Positions 1 through 7,519 of a DNA stretch of 7,659 nucleotides are shown here, in pieces. Location: contig JAJFBO010000144.1 of assembly GCA_020697025.1 (NCBI GenBank), positions 1 to 7,659 of the forward strand, read 5' to 3'. How positions within the stretch are numbered: position 1 is the first letter of the stretch; the number at the start of each line of letters is the position of its first letter. The notes beneath the pieces are model-generated. The model ran no database searches. It was not told the origin of the DNA and saw only the letters and a program-made list of their open reading frames with translations. Origin of the DNA: Burkholderiales bacterium. GTDB taxonomy: Bacteria > Pseudomonadota > Gammaproteobacteria > Burkholderiales > UBA11063. Made by a program: the position numbers and the translations under genes.

Positions 1-801
1 TAACATGGCAATTGTCATTGGACCCACGCCACCTGGAACAGGCGTGATATAGCCTGCAATAGGTAAAACCTCTTCAAAATCTACATCGCCGCATAATTTA
101 CCATTATCCAGGCGGTTAATACCAATATCAATTACAATGGCGCCAGGTTTAATCCAGTTAGCTTTAACTAATTTAGGTTGTCCGACACCTACAATTACCA
201 AATCTTTAGCAGCACAAATTTTTTCTAAGTTTTTAGTTTTGCTGTTACACAAAGTAATTGTTGCTCCACGGTTAATTAACTCTAACGCCATTGGTCTGCC
301 AACAATATTTGACATACCTATTATAACTGCATTTAGACCCTGATAAATAACGTTTAAGTTATCTAACATATACATTACTCCATGGGGCGTACATGGACAA
401 ATTTGTGGGTCGTTCAGTGCCAGAGAACCCATATTATAGCGGTGGAATCCATCTACATCTTTAAATGGGGCAATATTATCAATAATCAATTTACTGTCTA
501 TATGTTTTGGTAAAGGTAATTGTACTAAAATACCATCTACAGTTGAATCTGAATTCAGATCATTAATAATTTTTAACAGCTCTTTTTGGGTCGTATCTGC
601 TGGTAGCTCATAACCAATAGAGGTAATACCAATATTTTTACAGGTATTTTTTTTATTATTTACATAGACTTTAGATGCCGCGTCAACTCCGACTAAAATT
701 ACTGCCAGGCATGGAGGTCGTGTGCATTTGCTAATTTGGGAGCTTATATTGCTTAAGATCGCAGCAGATAGTTCCTTGCCATTTATAATATTATTTTGCA
801 T
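1..801 (-). CDS. folD: Bifunctional methylenetetrahydrofolate dehydrogenase / methenyltetrahydrofolate cyclohydrolase FolD (3' end outside window)
   Basis: FolD is a cytoplasmic enzyme of one-carbon metabolism. It oxidises 5,10-methylene-THF with NAD(P)+ and then hydrolyses the methenyl form to 10-formyl-THF for purine and initiator-tRNA formylation. From the ATG at 801 the frame stays open for 267 codons to the window edge. The family is usually about 280-290 residues, so only the last 15-20 or so are missing. Family motifs appear in order: SKVYVNNKK (residues 43-51, aligned catalytic Lys at 50), [21 protein letters not shown], the nucleotide-binding [10 protein letters not shown], and PGGVGPMT near the edge. 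The ATG lies inside the last codons of tyrS (11-base overlap) and has no clear Shine-Dalgarno, so translation is probably coupled to tyrS. The N-terminus [13 protein letters not shown] matches the usual FolD start, which supports this start codon. Sequence and length look ordinary for the family. Confidence 0.97.
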   Translation of the reverse strand, partial: MQNNIINGKELSAAILSNISSQISKCTRPPCLAVILVGVDAASKVYVNNKKNTCKNIGITSIGYELPADTTQKELLKIINDLNSDSTVDGILVQLPLPKHIDSKLIIDNIAPFKDVDGFHRYNMGSLALNDPQICPCTPHGVMYMLDNLNVIYQGLNAVIIGMSNIVGRPMALELINRGATITLCNSKTKNLEKICAAKDLVIVGVGQPKLVKANWIKPGAIVIDIGINRLDNGKLCGDVDFEEVLPIAGYITPVPGGVGPMTIAML

Positions 802-2005
802 CTGAATAATCAATCATTTTTAAACTAACTTTAGCAAATTTGCGTTTGCCAACCTGGATTATATATTCCTGATTTGAGCTTAGGATTAGCTTTTTATCAC
901 TAATTTTATCGCTATTAATCTTTACTCCTCCTTGATCAATCATACGCATTCCCTCTGAAGATGTGTCAACCAACCCTGCCTGTTTTAAAATATTGGAAAT
1001 ACTAAAATTATCGGTGAATATTTCAATGTTCGGTAGATCCTCAGGAATTCCCCCTTGCTTAAAGCGTAATTCAAAATCGGTTAGGGCCTTATATGCTAAT
1101 TCTTTATTGTGGAACCGTTCTATAATTTCAAGAGCCAGGGCGACCTTTGTGTCTCTTGGGTTCATACCATCTGCAATATCTTGCTTTAATCTGGCAATCT
1201 CCTCTGGAGATTTAAGGGATACCAGATCAAAGTAACGCCACATCAAATTATCATTAAGACTCATGATTTTACCAAACATTTCATTTGGAGCCTCACTTAT
1301 GCCTATATAATTTCCTAAAGATTTGGACATTTTATTTATGCCATCTAGTCCTTCTAAAAGAGGCAGCATAATTATGCATTGTTGGGGTTTTCCGTAATGC
1401 TTTTGCAGCTCCCGTCCCATAAGGAGATTAAACTTTTGATCAGTGCCACCTAACTCAATATCAGACTCCATTGCAACTGAATCATAACCTTGTAATAAAG
1501 GATAAATAAACTCATGAATAGAAATTGGTTTGTTTTCGCGATAGCGCTTTGAAAAATCATCTCTTTCAAGCATTCTGGCTACTGTCATGCTCGCTGATAA
1601 TTTAAGCATTCCAGAACTGCCCAAGGTGTCTAGCCATACTGAATTAAAACAAATTTTAGTTTTATCCTGATCCAGTATTTTGAATACCTGCTTAGCATAA
1701 GTGTCTGCATTTATTGCTATTTGACTGGATGTTAGCGGCGGTCTTGTTGCATTTTTACCTGTTGGGTCACCGATCATACCGGTAAAATCGCCAATTAAAA
1801 AAGAAATTTCATGACCTAAGTCCTGAAACTGGCGCATTTTGGTTAATAATACAGCATGTCCCAGATGCAAATCCGGAGCGGTTGGATCAAATCCAGCTTT
1901 AATTTTTAAAGGGCGGTTAAGCTTTAATTTTTCTACTAAATCAGCTTCAGGTAGTATTTCATCCACCCCTTTACGGATAATTGATAATTGTTGTTCGATA
2001 TTCAT
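791..2005 (-). CDS. tyrS: Tyrosyl-tRNA synthetase, TyrZ-like clade
   Basis: This cytoplasmic class I aminoacyl-tRNA synthetase activates tyrosine with ATP and charges tRNA-Tyr. The 404-residue protein is full length. The N-terminus has [15 protein letters not shown] (residues 36-50) with the HIGH-type signature HLGH at 47-50. This is followed by [17 protein letters not shown] (69-85), the [10 protein letters not shown] segment at 184-193, and KMSKS at 225-229. The last 65 or so residues (about 340-404) resemble an S4 RNA-binding domain, with IDQGGVKIN followed by a short basic strand. The [15 protein letters not shown] signature, rather than CGFDPTADSLH, places it in the TyrZ-like group common in beta- and gammaproteobacteria rather than the E. 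coli TyrS group. An AAAGG at 2017-2021, 11 bases before the ATG, overlaps the rlmB stop. The gene starts 14 bases after rlmB and overlaps folD by 11 bases, so it is probably co-transcribed with both. Confidence 0.98.
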   Translation of the reverse strand: MNIEQQLSIIRKGVDEILPEADLVEKLKLNRPLKIKAGFDPTAPDLHLGHAVLLTKMRQFQDLGHEISFLIGDFTGMIGDPTGKNATRPPLTSSQIAINADTYAKQVFKILDQDKTKICFNSVWLDTLGSSGMLKLSASMTVARMLERDDFSKRYRENKPISIHEFIYPLLQGYDSVAMESDIELGGTDQKFNLLMGRELQKHYGKPQQCIIMLPLLEGLDGINKMSKSLGNYIGISEAPNEMFGKIMSLNDNLMWRYFDLVSLKSPEEIARLKQDIADGMNPRDTKVALALEIIERFHNKELAYKALTDFELRFKQGGIPEDLPNIEIFTDNFSISNILKQAGLVDTSSEGMRMIDQGGVKINSDKISDKKLILSSNQEYIIQVGKRKFAKVSLKMIDYSDAK

Positions 2006-2019
2006 GAAGTGCAGTGCCT

Positions 2020-2754
2020 TTATTGTTGTATATTAGAAAATCTGGTATAAGCTAAAACTACTCCGGTTGCGACAGATACATTTAGCGACTTGGTTACTCC
2101 CTGCATTGGGATAGTTACTAAATAATCACAGTTTTCGCTAATTAATCTCCGCATGCCGGTTCCTTCACTACCCATTACCCAAACTATTTTTTTATTACAT
2201 TTAAATTCAAAAAGATTGATTGAGTTTTCGGTGAGGGCAGTTCCTGCTATCCAAAAGCCATGTTCTTTTAACTGTTCTATTGCCCTGGATAAATTATTAA
2301 CTGTAATTATAGGTAACTTATTTATCGCGCCACTTGATGTTTTAGCAATAATAGGATTACTGGTGCTTGCTGAATTATTTTTTGGTATGATAATTGCCTG
2401 GACGCCGAAGCAATCAGCACTACGTATAATTGCTCCAAAGTTATGTACATCTGTAATCCCATCTAATATTAAAATGATGGCATTATCTTTTGTATCCAGA
2501 TCTTTGATAAGGTCTTTAAATTCGAGTTTAGTATTTTTAGGGTTTATAACTGCTACTACACCTTGGTGTTTATTGGTACCAACTAACTCATCCAGGTTAT
2601 TAACATGATTTACTTCTATATTATGTATTTTAATTAATTCAAGCAGGTGGTTTTGCCGCTTATCGTGACGGCTGCTATTAATTAGAACATAATTAATACT
2701 CTCTGGCGCATTTAAAATAGCAGCTTCTATACTATGAAATCCGTAAATGTACAT
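2020..2754 (-). CDS. rlmB: 23S rRNA (guanosine-2'-O)-methyltransferase RlmB, SpoU/TrmH family
   Basis: RlmB transfers a methyl group from S-adenosylmethionine to the 2'-O of a guanosine (G2251 in E. coli numbering) in the peptidyl-transferase P-loop of 23S rRNA. The 244 residues match the usual length. Residues 1-70 form the substrate-binding N-terminal domain (start [13 protein letters not shown], then [11 protein letters not shown]). The SPOUT knot domain follows. Motif 1 is [17 protein letters not shown] (98-114, conserved Asn106). Motif 2 is VMGSEGTGM (193-201, Glu197). Motif 3 is [17 protein letters not shown] (215-231, Ser224-Leu-Asn226 region). The ATG lies 5 bases past the gspN stop with no visible Shine-Dalgarno, so expression probably depends on coupling to gspN. 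The RlmB-specific N-terminal domain separates it from shorter TrmH/TrmL-type SpoU proteins. A closely related SpoU enzyme with another target cannot be fully excluded by eye. Confidence 0.95.
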   Translation of the reverse strand: MYIYGFHSIEAAILNAPESINYVLINSSRHDKRQNHLLELIKIHNIEVNHVNNLDELVGTNKHQGVVAVINPKNTKLEFKDLIKDLDTKDNAIILILDGITDVHNFGAIIRSADCFGVQAIIIPKNNSASTSNPIIAKTSSGAINKLPIITVNNLSRAIEQLKEHGFWIAGTALTENSINLFEFKCNKKIVWVMGSEGTGMRRLISENCDYLVTIPMQGVTKSLNVSVATGVVLAYTRFSNIQQ

Positions 2755-2759
2755 TGTTG

Positions 2760-3512
2760 CTAGAATAATTTTAAATTAAAAGTGCCATCAGCATTTGGTA
2801 CACCCATCAAAGTTATGAATGTCTTCATTTGCTCAGTTTTACTGGGGTCAATTGCAGCCTTTAAAGTTAATGCAGAAGTCGATCCGTTTCCATTAAGACT
2901 CAAAATAGTATCATCACTTATAGTATTTACATTAATTAGGTTTGTTCCTATATCCAGAGCAACTTTATAGCTGCCTAGCGGATTTACAGGAGAGACGCCG
3001 GAAGAAATATCATGGGCATTTATATAAATTATGCCAGTTTTTTGCGTTTTAGCAATTAATAGATGCTTGGTGTTTATCTGTAAATTTCCGGATAGTTTTA
3101 AGTCAGTAATTACATCTGACAGTTGTGATACTTGAATTACAGATAATGACAAATCAAGATTATCAACATTTAAGCCTTTATTATTAAGATATATATTTGC
3201 TATATCACGTGTGCCCAAATTAAGTTTTACATTTATGTATTTTGACACTCCCAAGGAAACTTGCCATTTTAAAGATATTAGCGGCGAGCCATCTGTTTGC
3301 TGGGATTTTTTATTTAGGGCAACTAATAATCCTGAACCATTCCAGAATGATCCAGTCAAGTTATATAATCTTAACTTACCTTGTGTATATTTAGTTAGTG
3401 GTATATTTAAAACCCACGCTGGAGTATTAACTATCAGGGTTCCCAAAAAAACGAGTACAAAAGACGTAATAATCAAATATTTACTAGTCTTGCTCAAAAG
3501 TCTATTGTCCAT
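2760..3512 (-). CDS. gspN: Type II secretion system protein N (GspN)
   Basis: GspN is a bitopic inner-membrane protein found only in some T2SS clusters. Its role is poorly defined, and it is thought to sit in the periplasmic part of the platform. The 250-residue protein has a short basic cytoplasmic N-terminus and one membrane segment (about 11-29). The periplasmic domain follows, with the family-typical GSFWNGSG (54-61), the SLKWQVSLG strand (80-88), and a series of beta-rich repeats. The end TLMGVPNADGTFNLKLF (234-250) fits the usual GspN C-terminus. The ATG lies inside the end of gspM (11-base overlap), with an AAGG at 3525-3528 upstream. The closing TAG is 5 bases before rlmB. Assignment rests on these motifs and on position directly after gspM. 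Overall sequence similarity in this family is low, so the motif match is weaker than for GspI-K. Confidence 0.9.
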   Translation of the reverse strand: MDNRLLSKTSKYLIITSFVLVFLGTLIVNTPAWVLNIPLTKYTQGKLRLYNLTGSFWNGSGLLVALNKKSQQTDGSPLISLKWQVSLGVSKYINVKLNLGTRDIANIYLNNKGLNVDNLDLSLSVIQVSQLSDVITDLKLSGNLQINTKHLLIAKTQKTGIIYINAHDISSGVSPVNPLGSYKVALDIGTNLINVNTISDDTILSLNGNGSTSALTLKAAIDPSKTEQMKTFITLMGVPNADGTFNLKLF

Positions 3513-4068
3513 TTTGTGTATTTACCTTAAATGAAGCGCTAAAAGATACATAACCCGACTCAGGAAGACGTGTTACCCGTGCTTTAAATACAAATAGTCC
3601 ATAGCTCTTACGGAACTGCTGCAGGAGATTTAGTATATCTGAAAATTTAGCTTGTGCAATATTTATAGTTAAAGTATTATCAACTAACTGTACATCTGGA
3701 GTTTCCGATGAAATTGCAGCCAAATCATTTTTTATGCTATTAATTTCTACCGGACTAAATTCGTTAGGCGTTAAAGTGCTGATATCTTTATACACTTTAC
3801 TTAGAAACTCTACATCTGCTTTATAAGTTTGTATAATTGTATACTCTTTTTCTAAGCTTTTTTGGAAGGTATATGCAGCATTGATTACCAGGAAAAAAAA
3901 CATTAATATAGCAAGTATACCACCAAAAAATACAATTTGTTTATCTCGCTCGTTTAATCGTTTATAGTATTCATTAACAGGTTTTAACCTGGCAGCTATT
4001 ATTGTAGCTAAAAGCTTAATTTTCGGATGACTATTACTTTGGCGGAGTTTAAGCATTAAATTTTTCAT
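3502..4068 (-). CDS. gspM: Type II secretion system inner-membrane protein M (GspM)
   Basis: GspM is a small bitopic membrane protein of the T2SS assembly platform. It binds GspL and helps couple the GspE ATPase to pseudopilus assembly. The 188-residue product has a cytoplasmic stretch ending in EYYKRLNERDKQIV (33-46), which matches the family's W/YY..L..RD/E..I pattern just before the membrane. One very hydrophobic segment follows (about 47-66), then a coiled-coil-like region (67-95), then a periplasmic ferredoxin-like domain. The strands NTLTINIAQA and GLFVFKARVTRL lie in that domain, with the helix KFSDILNLLQQF between them. The start has a good AAGGGA at 4079-4084, ten bases upstream. Its 3' end overlaps gspN by 11 bases. 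Length and topology are normal for the family. Confidence 0.92.
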   Translation of the reverse strand: MKNLMLKLRQSNSHPKIKLLATIIAARLKPVNEYYKRLNERDKQIVFFGGILAILMFFFLVINAAYTFQKSLEKEYTIIQTYKADVEFLSKVYKDISTLTPNEFSPVEINSIKNDLAAISSETPDVQLVDNTLTINIAQAKFSDILNLLQQFRKSYGLFVFKARVTRLPESGYVSFSASFKVNTQNGQ

Positions 4069-4078
4069 ATTGATATTA

Positions 4079-4084
4079 TCCCTT
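4079..4084 (-). promoter_or_regulatory. Ribosome binding site of gspM
   Basis: AAGGGA lies ten bases before the gspM ATG. It sits in the short gap between gspM and the TAA of the +1 gspL frame at 4087. The fit of stop, Shine-Dalgarno and start in this gap supports 4087 as the original end of gspL. Confidence 0.75.
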
Positions 4085-4086
4085 GA

Positions 4087-4222
4087 TTACAAAGTTTGAT
4101 ATAACCATACCAAACGTAGAGTAACGACCCATTTTGTATCATTACTAATAGGTTGATCCGGTGCTTCAGCTGACTGGCTATTGGCTGATTTATTGTCTAT
4201 TAACTTAGACTTTTTTTGGGTT
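4087..4222 (-). other. Out-of-frame C-terminal end of gspL (+1 frame), apparent frameshift
   Basis: Downstream of the gspL stop, the frame shifted by +1 is open from just after a TAA at 4285-4287 to a TAA at 4087-4089. From the break it reads NKTQKKSKLIDNKSANSQ, then SAEAPDQPISND, then TKWVVTLRLVWLYQTL and stop. The WVVTLRL strand fits the last beta strand expected of the GspL periplasmic domain. Removing one base from the T5 run (coding strand; plus-strand A at 4229-4233) joins the frames into a single 415-residue protein. There is no start codon with a ribosome binding site for a separate gene here, and the new stop falls 18 bases before gspM, normal for this operon. The strand match is by eye and the frameshift cause (mutation, sequencing error or recoding) cannot be decided from one sequence. 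Confidence 0.72.
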
Positions 4223-5335
4223 TTATTTAAAAATATCCTGGTAGTTATAGAATTGACTGGCAGGAAAATTCTGTAGGAATATAATTAAAGTTTCATCTTT
4301 TTCGCTATAATCAAGTTGAGTAATATCATCCGGTTCAGTAGTACCTGTAACTTTTAAAAACCGGGTAAGCATTGGTATAAAATTTGATTCATCTGGTAAT
4401 GAGCGGGCGTGCGCCATGGCAGTGAGTTTTTCAGATATAAGGTTTAAGGTTGCCGGATTTATTTTATCTACTTTGCTGATTTTTCCTAAATTAATTTTAA
4501 GCTCAGATTCAACTTTTGATTTATTTACGTAAATATTAATAATATTAATTACCCAAAGAATTGAAACCATAATCATAAAGTATTTTAAAGTTCTAAAAAG
4601 TTGAATCAGGGATTTTTTTGTCCCTGTTTCAATTTTCAATTTAAAGCTACTGCTTTTTTGATTATAGAAATTCCAGATAGGAATACCGAAAGTTAATGGT
4701 TCTGTCGCCAGAGTAAACTTTATTTTAAATTTTTCTTGAAGTTGATTTAAATCAAGTGCTCTATCAGAGTAGACCAGAATCTGATTAGGCTTTTTGCCGC
4801 TATTTAAGAGCATATCCTCCAGTAACTCAGGTATTGGCTGAGTGTCATCCAGTAAATAATATTGAAACTGGGATACTCTTAGAAAGTTTTGATCTGCGCT
4901 TAGATATAAAGTCCATTGTCCAATGTCTTCATTAATACTTGTAGAATATACATATGACTGAACTAATTTGATAGGTTTATCCAGGTGCATTAATTGTTCA
5001 TAAAATGCACGATTGAATATTGCTATATAGGCAAGATTATCTTCAAGCTGCATCAATATTGGCTTTAGATCCTCAATGTCGTCAACCAGGTCATCTTCAA
5101 TCAGGCCAAGTATTAATTCATCTGTAAGGGCTTTAACCTTGATCCCGCTGGTTTTATTCGTTTTAAATATAGTGCAGCATGATGCATTAAGATAAATTTC
5201 TAGCTGTACATTTTCAAAGCCGCTAATTTCATCCCAGGTAGAAGAACCACTTTCAATAATATTTCCATGTTCCAGTAATGTCCAGTTTATGCTTTGATCT
5301 AATTGGTTATTTAAATATAAACGTAAAGTTCTCAC
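4223..5335 (-). CDS. gspL: Type II secretion system protein L (GspL), frame ends early
   Basis: GspL links the cytoplasmic ATPase GspE to the T2SS inner-membrane platform and pairs with GspM. The open frame gives 370 residues. An actin-like cytoplasmic domain (about 1-235) is followed by one membrane helix (about 252-270), then a helical linker and the start of a periplasmic ferredoxin-like domain (DDITQLDYSEKDETLIIFLQ, 336-355). The frame then stops at TAA (4223-4225), right after the helix ending QDIFK. The last strands of the domain appear to be missing, but a fitting sequence continues in the +1 frame to 4087 (see the separate entry). The start codon is GTG, supported by AAGGGA eight bases upstream (5344-5349). 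The gene begins 22 bases after gspK. Identity as GspL is firm from domain order and from position between gspK and gspM. Whether the frame break is biological is unknown. Confidence 0.93.
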   Translation of the reverse strand: MRTLRLYLNNQLDQSINWTLLEHGNIIESGSSTWDEISGFENVQLEIYLNASCCTIFKTNKTSGIKVKALTDELILGLIEDDLVDDIEDLKPILMQLEDNLAYIAIFNRAFYEQLMHLDKPIKLVQSYVYSTSINEDIGQWTLYLSADQNFLRVSQFQYYLLDDTQPIPELLEDMLLNSGKKPNQILVYSDRALDLNQLQEKFKIKFTLATEPLTFGIPIWNFYNQKSSSFKLKIETGTKKSLIQLFRTLKYFMIMVSILWVINIINIYVNKSKVESELKINLGKISKVDKINPATLNLISEKLTAMAHARSLPDESNFIPMLTRFLKVTGTTEPDDITQLDYSEKDETLIIFLQNFPASQFYNYQDIFK

Positions 5336-5343
5336 TAATATTG

Positions 5344-5349
5344 TCCCTT
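5344..5349 (-). promoter_or_regulatory. Ribosome binding site of gspL supporting a GTG start
   Basis: AAGGGA lies eight bases before GTG at 5333-5335. It decides the start codon because no in-frame ATG lies nearby. The next bases (CAATAT) resemble those after the gspM site (TAATAT). Confidence 0.75.
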
Positions 5350-5357
5350 ATTTAAAT

Positions 5358-6479
5358 TTATTCTGGATGTTGCCATATTAGCTTTGGCCATTGTCCGCTG
5401 CGGTCTGGTCTATAAACTAAAGATACCAAGGCAAATTGAAAGTCATCCTTGTCAGCAACTGCATGAATAGTAAAGTAATTAGACTGGATAGTCAAAGTAC
5501 TGGGATCTACTTTAGGTTTACCATTGCTAGTCTCCTGGGACAAGATTATACCATTGGTAGACAAAAAAGTTGAAATATCTTTTATTGTCTTAAATGGTGT
5601 GCTGGTACGTTGTGAAATCATACGTTGAGCAACTGATAAGGGAATTCCGCTTTTTGCAGATATTACTTCAGCACTGGCCGTGTTGACATTAACTTGTATT
5701 GTACCCGAATTTGATTCAACTTTTAAATTTTGCTGCCTGGATGAACTCTCTACACCGCTTTCTGCAGAAGAGCTCTCTGCCGCTGGGCTTTCATTTAATG
5801 CTGCAAAATCAACTTTCTTGGGGATTACTGTTATGTATTCCTGCAATTTAAACAACCAATTGTTTTGCATTCCCTGAACTAAAAGTAACTCGGATAAATC
5901 TACCAGGGGCCTGCCTGCTGGTCGTGATGGTGAATCACCTGATGAATATGAGGACATTATATCCGATTGATTAGCTGGGGAGGCCATATATAAAGCAATA
6001 CTTGTTGCTAAACTTGTTGGTAGTTTGAGATAACTTAAAAGTTGAGTAAACTGGGCAATCACCGGAGCATTCAAATTACCATTAACTACCAGATCATTAA
6101 TATTAAATTTACTTTGTTCATCAGTAATATAGCCGCTAACGAAGAAATCACCAATAATTTTAGTTTTTGGTAGAGGTTGAGCCCAAATATCATTAATAGT
6201 ATCAATTTTTGAAGTAGCTGCTGAAGTTCCAAGGCCTGCACGTCCAAAGTTGGTGCCAACAGATAGCATTGCTGTAGCCTGCTGTTGGATATTCTGGTTA
6301 GTAAGTCTGCTAATTATCCGGAAATTTCTTATGGTTATATTGCTAATGATAGTCATTACTAAAAATACAATCACCATTACAGCAATTAATGCTGCTCCGC
6401 TATATTTGTCCTTTTTATACGCGAGCAAAGTAGTACGCTGTTTGCAAGAAGGTTTAAGTGTAGTTTGGTTAAATTTCAT
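5358..6479 (-). CDS. gspK: Type II secretion system minor pseudopilin GspK
   Basis: GspK is the largest minor pseudopilin. With GspI and GspJ it caps the tip of the periplasmic pseudopilus. The precursor has 373 residues. Its leader is long and basic (1-28), ending in KYSG before the hydrophobic AALIAVMVIVFLVM (29-42), with prepilin peptidase cleavage expected after Gly28. Position +5 of the mature protein is Ala, not Glu; absence of Glu at +5 is a known GspK hallmark. The segment ITDEQSKFNINDLV (118-131) matches the family D-E-..-(F)-N-(I/L)-N pattern. A helical SAM-like region with VNVNTASAEVI (263-273) follows, and the protein ends in a final beta domain. An insert rich in Ser, Glu and Ala at about 227-258 lies before VNVNTA. 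The start is 8 bases after gspJ, behind a weak AAAGAA. The length is somewhat above the usual 320-340, explained by the insert and the leader. Confidence 0.96.
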   Translation of the reverse strand: MKFNQTTLKPSCKQRTTLLAYKKDKYSGAALIAVMVIVFLVMTIISNITIRNFRIISRLTNQNIQQQATAMLSVGTNFGRAGLGTSAATSKIDTINDIWAQPLPKTKIIGDFFVSGYITDEQSKFNINDLVVNGNLNAPVIAQFTQLLSYLKLPTSLATSIALYMASPANQSDIMSSYSSGDSPSRPAGRPLVDLSELLLVQGMQNNWLFKLQEYITVIPKKVDFAALNESPAAESSSAESGVESSSRQQNLKVESNSGTIQVNVNTASAEVISAKSGIPLSVAQRMISQRTSTPFKTIKDISTFLSTNGIILSQETSNGKPKVDPSTLTIQSNYFTIHAVADKDDFQFALVSLVYRPDRSGQWPKLIWQHPE

Positions 6480-6487
6480 AATATTCT

Positions 6488-7093
6488 TTACTGAGCATAT
6501 TGACGTATTATAGTTTCACCGCTTTTCATCACAATGGTAATCCTCATACCTTCAGGAACCTCATCTATTGAAGTACCAGGAGGAGGCCAGTCATCATACC
6601 ACTTTTTGTCTGGATAGATAAAAGATTGTTGAAACGAGGTTACATTGTCCATAAGCAAGTCAATCTGGGGCTGGGTGGTTCTTACCCGGTTTAATACAGG
6701 CCAGGTTACTAAATATAGTTTACCATCAGAAAATCTAAAACCTATACGTCTTGGTCTCGTTGATCCAAAAACCGGATCATGGATATAACCACTTAAGGTA
6801 AGTTCCAGCTGGGCATCTGAAGATCGCTCTAATTTATTTTTACCAATTACAGAAGGAATAAGGTTTCCGTTTTCATCCCGGACTACAAGTGGTATAGATC
6901 TGCTCCAGGCGTTACTTATCAGGCTGATAGTATTAACAACTCCACTCCACTTATCCTGAGTTGAAGTCACTACTTGCTTTGTAGTTACTAAAGATGATAA
7001 TGTACGATACGAAATAATTGATATAATTGCAAAAATTATAATTGCAACCATTAGTTCAACCAAAGTAAAGCCAGCCTGCTTTTTCATAGACAT
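6488..7093 (-). CDS. gspJ: Type II secretion system minor pseudopilin GspJ
   Basis: GspJ joins GspI and GspK in the complex at the tip of the T2SS pseudopilus. The 201-residue precursor has a short leader MSMKKQAG, with cleavage expected between Gly8 and Phe9. The type IV pilin-like helix FTLVELMVAIIIFAII follows, with Glu at mature position 5 (residue 13). The C-terminal domain shows typical GspJ features: a VVRDENGN stretch (70-77), RRIGFRFSDGKLYLVTWPVL (115-134), and a late WYDDWPPP followed by VPEGMRITIVM (165-189), like the family pattern of a WP pair before a final strand. The ATG has an AAGGA 12 bases upstream (7106-7110). A second ATG two codons on is possible but would move further from that site. 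The gene lies 23 bases after gspI and 8 before gspK. Confidence 0.96.
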   Translation of the reverse strand: MSMKKQAGFTLVELMVAIIIFAIISIISYRTLSSLVTTKQVVTSTQDKWSGVVNTISLISNAWSRSIPLVVRDENGNLIPSVIGKNKLERSSDAQLELTLSGYIHDPVFGSTRPRRIGFRFSDGKLYLVTWPVLNRVRTTQPQIDLLMDNVTSFQQSFIYPDKKWYDDWPPPGTSIDEVPEGMRITIVMKSGETIIRQYAQ

Positions 7094-7116
7094 CTTTTAG
7101 GGCAATCCTTTTATAG

Positions 7117-7518
7117 CTAAAACTGTGATATAAAACTGCTCGTCTTATAGATCGGTTTGTTAGGCTTGAGCTTTTGAGAAACAGCAATATCCATACGCCT
7201 AAAATATGGATTTGGTGTAGTAGTAACATTTATTTCCACAATAAAATCAGTGCCGCCCATAGTAACATTTTTAGTGGTCTTACCAGCATCTGGATAAACC
7301 CCATCAAAAATATATTGATTTGCCTCATTATCCGCAACCCAGGTTGCAGTTTGACGTGCAAAGCTGTCATGAACATCTGAAATGGATAAACCAATAGCCC
7401 GCGAAGTAGACGCAAGTACAATTGCAATAATAAATAAAGCTACCAGGCACTCAATTAAAGTAAACCCATTATTCAGGTAAATTGAACTTTGAACCCGGCT
7501 ACGTTTTGTTTGATCCAT
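7117..7518 (-). CDS. gspI: Type II secretion system minor pseudopilin GspI
   Basis: GspI starts tip-complex assembly of the pseudopilus by recruiting GspJ and GspK. The 133-residue precursor has an 18-residue leader rich in basic and polar residues ending in NNG, with cleavage expected before Phe19. The pilin-type helix FTLIECLVALFIIAIVL (19-35) follows, with Glu at mature position 5 (residue 23) and the Cys after it. FTLIEC/V(L)VAL is typical of GspI. The compact domain includes QTATWVADNEANQ (56-68), close to the family's A.WIA.N pattern. The end RRMDIAVSQ matches its last strands. The ATG overlaps nothing but starts one base after the gspH stop and has no clear Shine-Dalgarno, so coupling to gspH is likely. 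The leader is longer than the usual 6-10 residues, but no inner ATG precedes the cleavage site. Confidence 0.95.
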   Translation of the reverse strand: MDQTKRSRVQSSIYLNNGFTLIECLVALFIIAIVLASTSRAIGLSISDVHDSFARQTATWVADNEANQYIFDGVYPDAGKTTKNVTMGGTDFIVEINVTTTPNPYFRRMDIAVSQKLKPNKPIYKTSSFISQF

Positions 7519-7519
7519 A

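Noticed and set aside
2153..2608. Plus-strand open frame of 151 codons opposite rlmB
   Set aside because: It lies wholly antisense to the well-conserved rlmB motifs, has no recognisable protein features and no convincing ribosome binding site; it is a shadow of the real gene.
3211..3534. Plus-strand open frame of 107 codons opposite gspN and the gspM end
   Set aside because: It is antisense to gspN, and its hydrophobic tail is only the complement of the GspN membrane segment.
4211..4217. Seven-base A run (coding strand) downstream of the gspL stop as the slippage site
   Set aside because: It lies after the in-frame TAA at 4223-4225, so slipping there could not rescue the frame; the shift must occur between about 4285 and 4223.
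4069..4222. Separate small gene between gspL and gspM
   Set aside because: The open frame has no start codon with a ribosome binding site and reads as the end of GspL; a frameshift explains it better.
4225..4236. Programmed -1 frameshift on the T5A3 tract in gspL
   Set aside because: The -1 frame meets TAA at once (TAT TTT TAA), so only a +1 (or -2) shift reaches the conserved C-terminal sequence.
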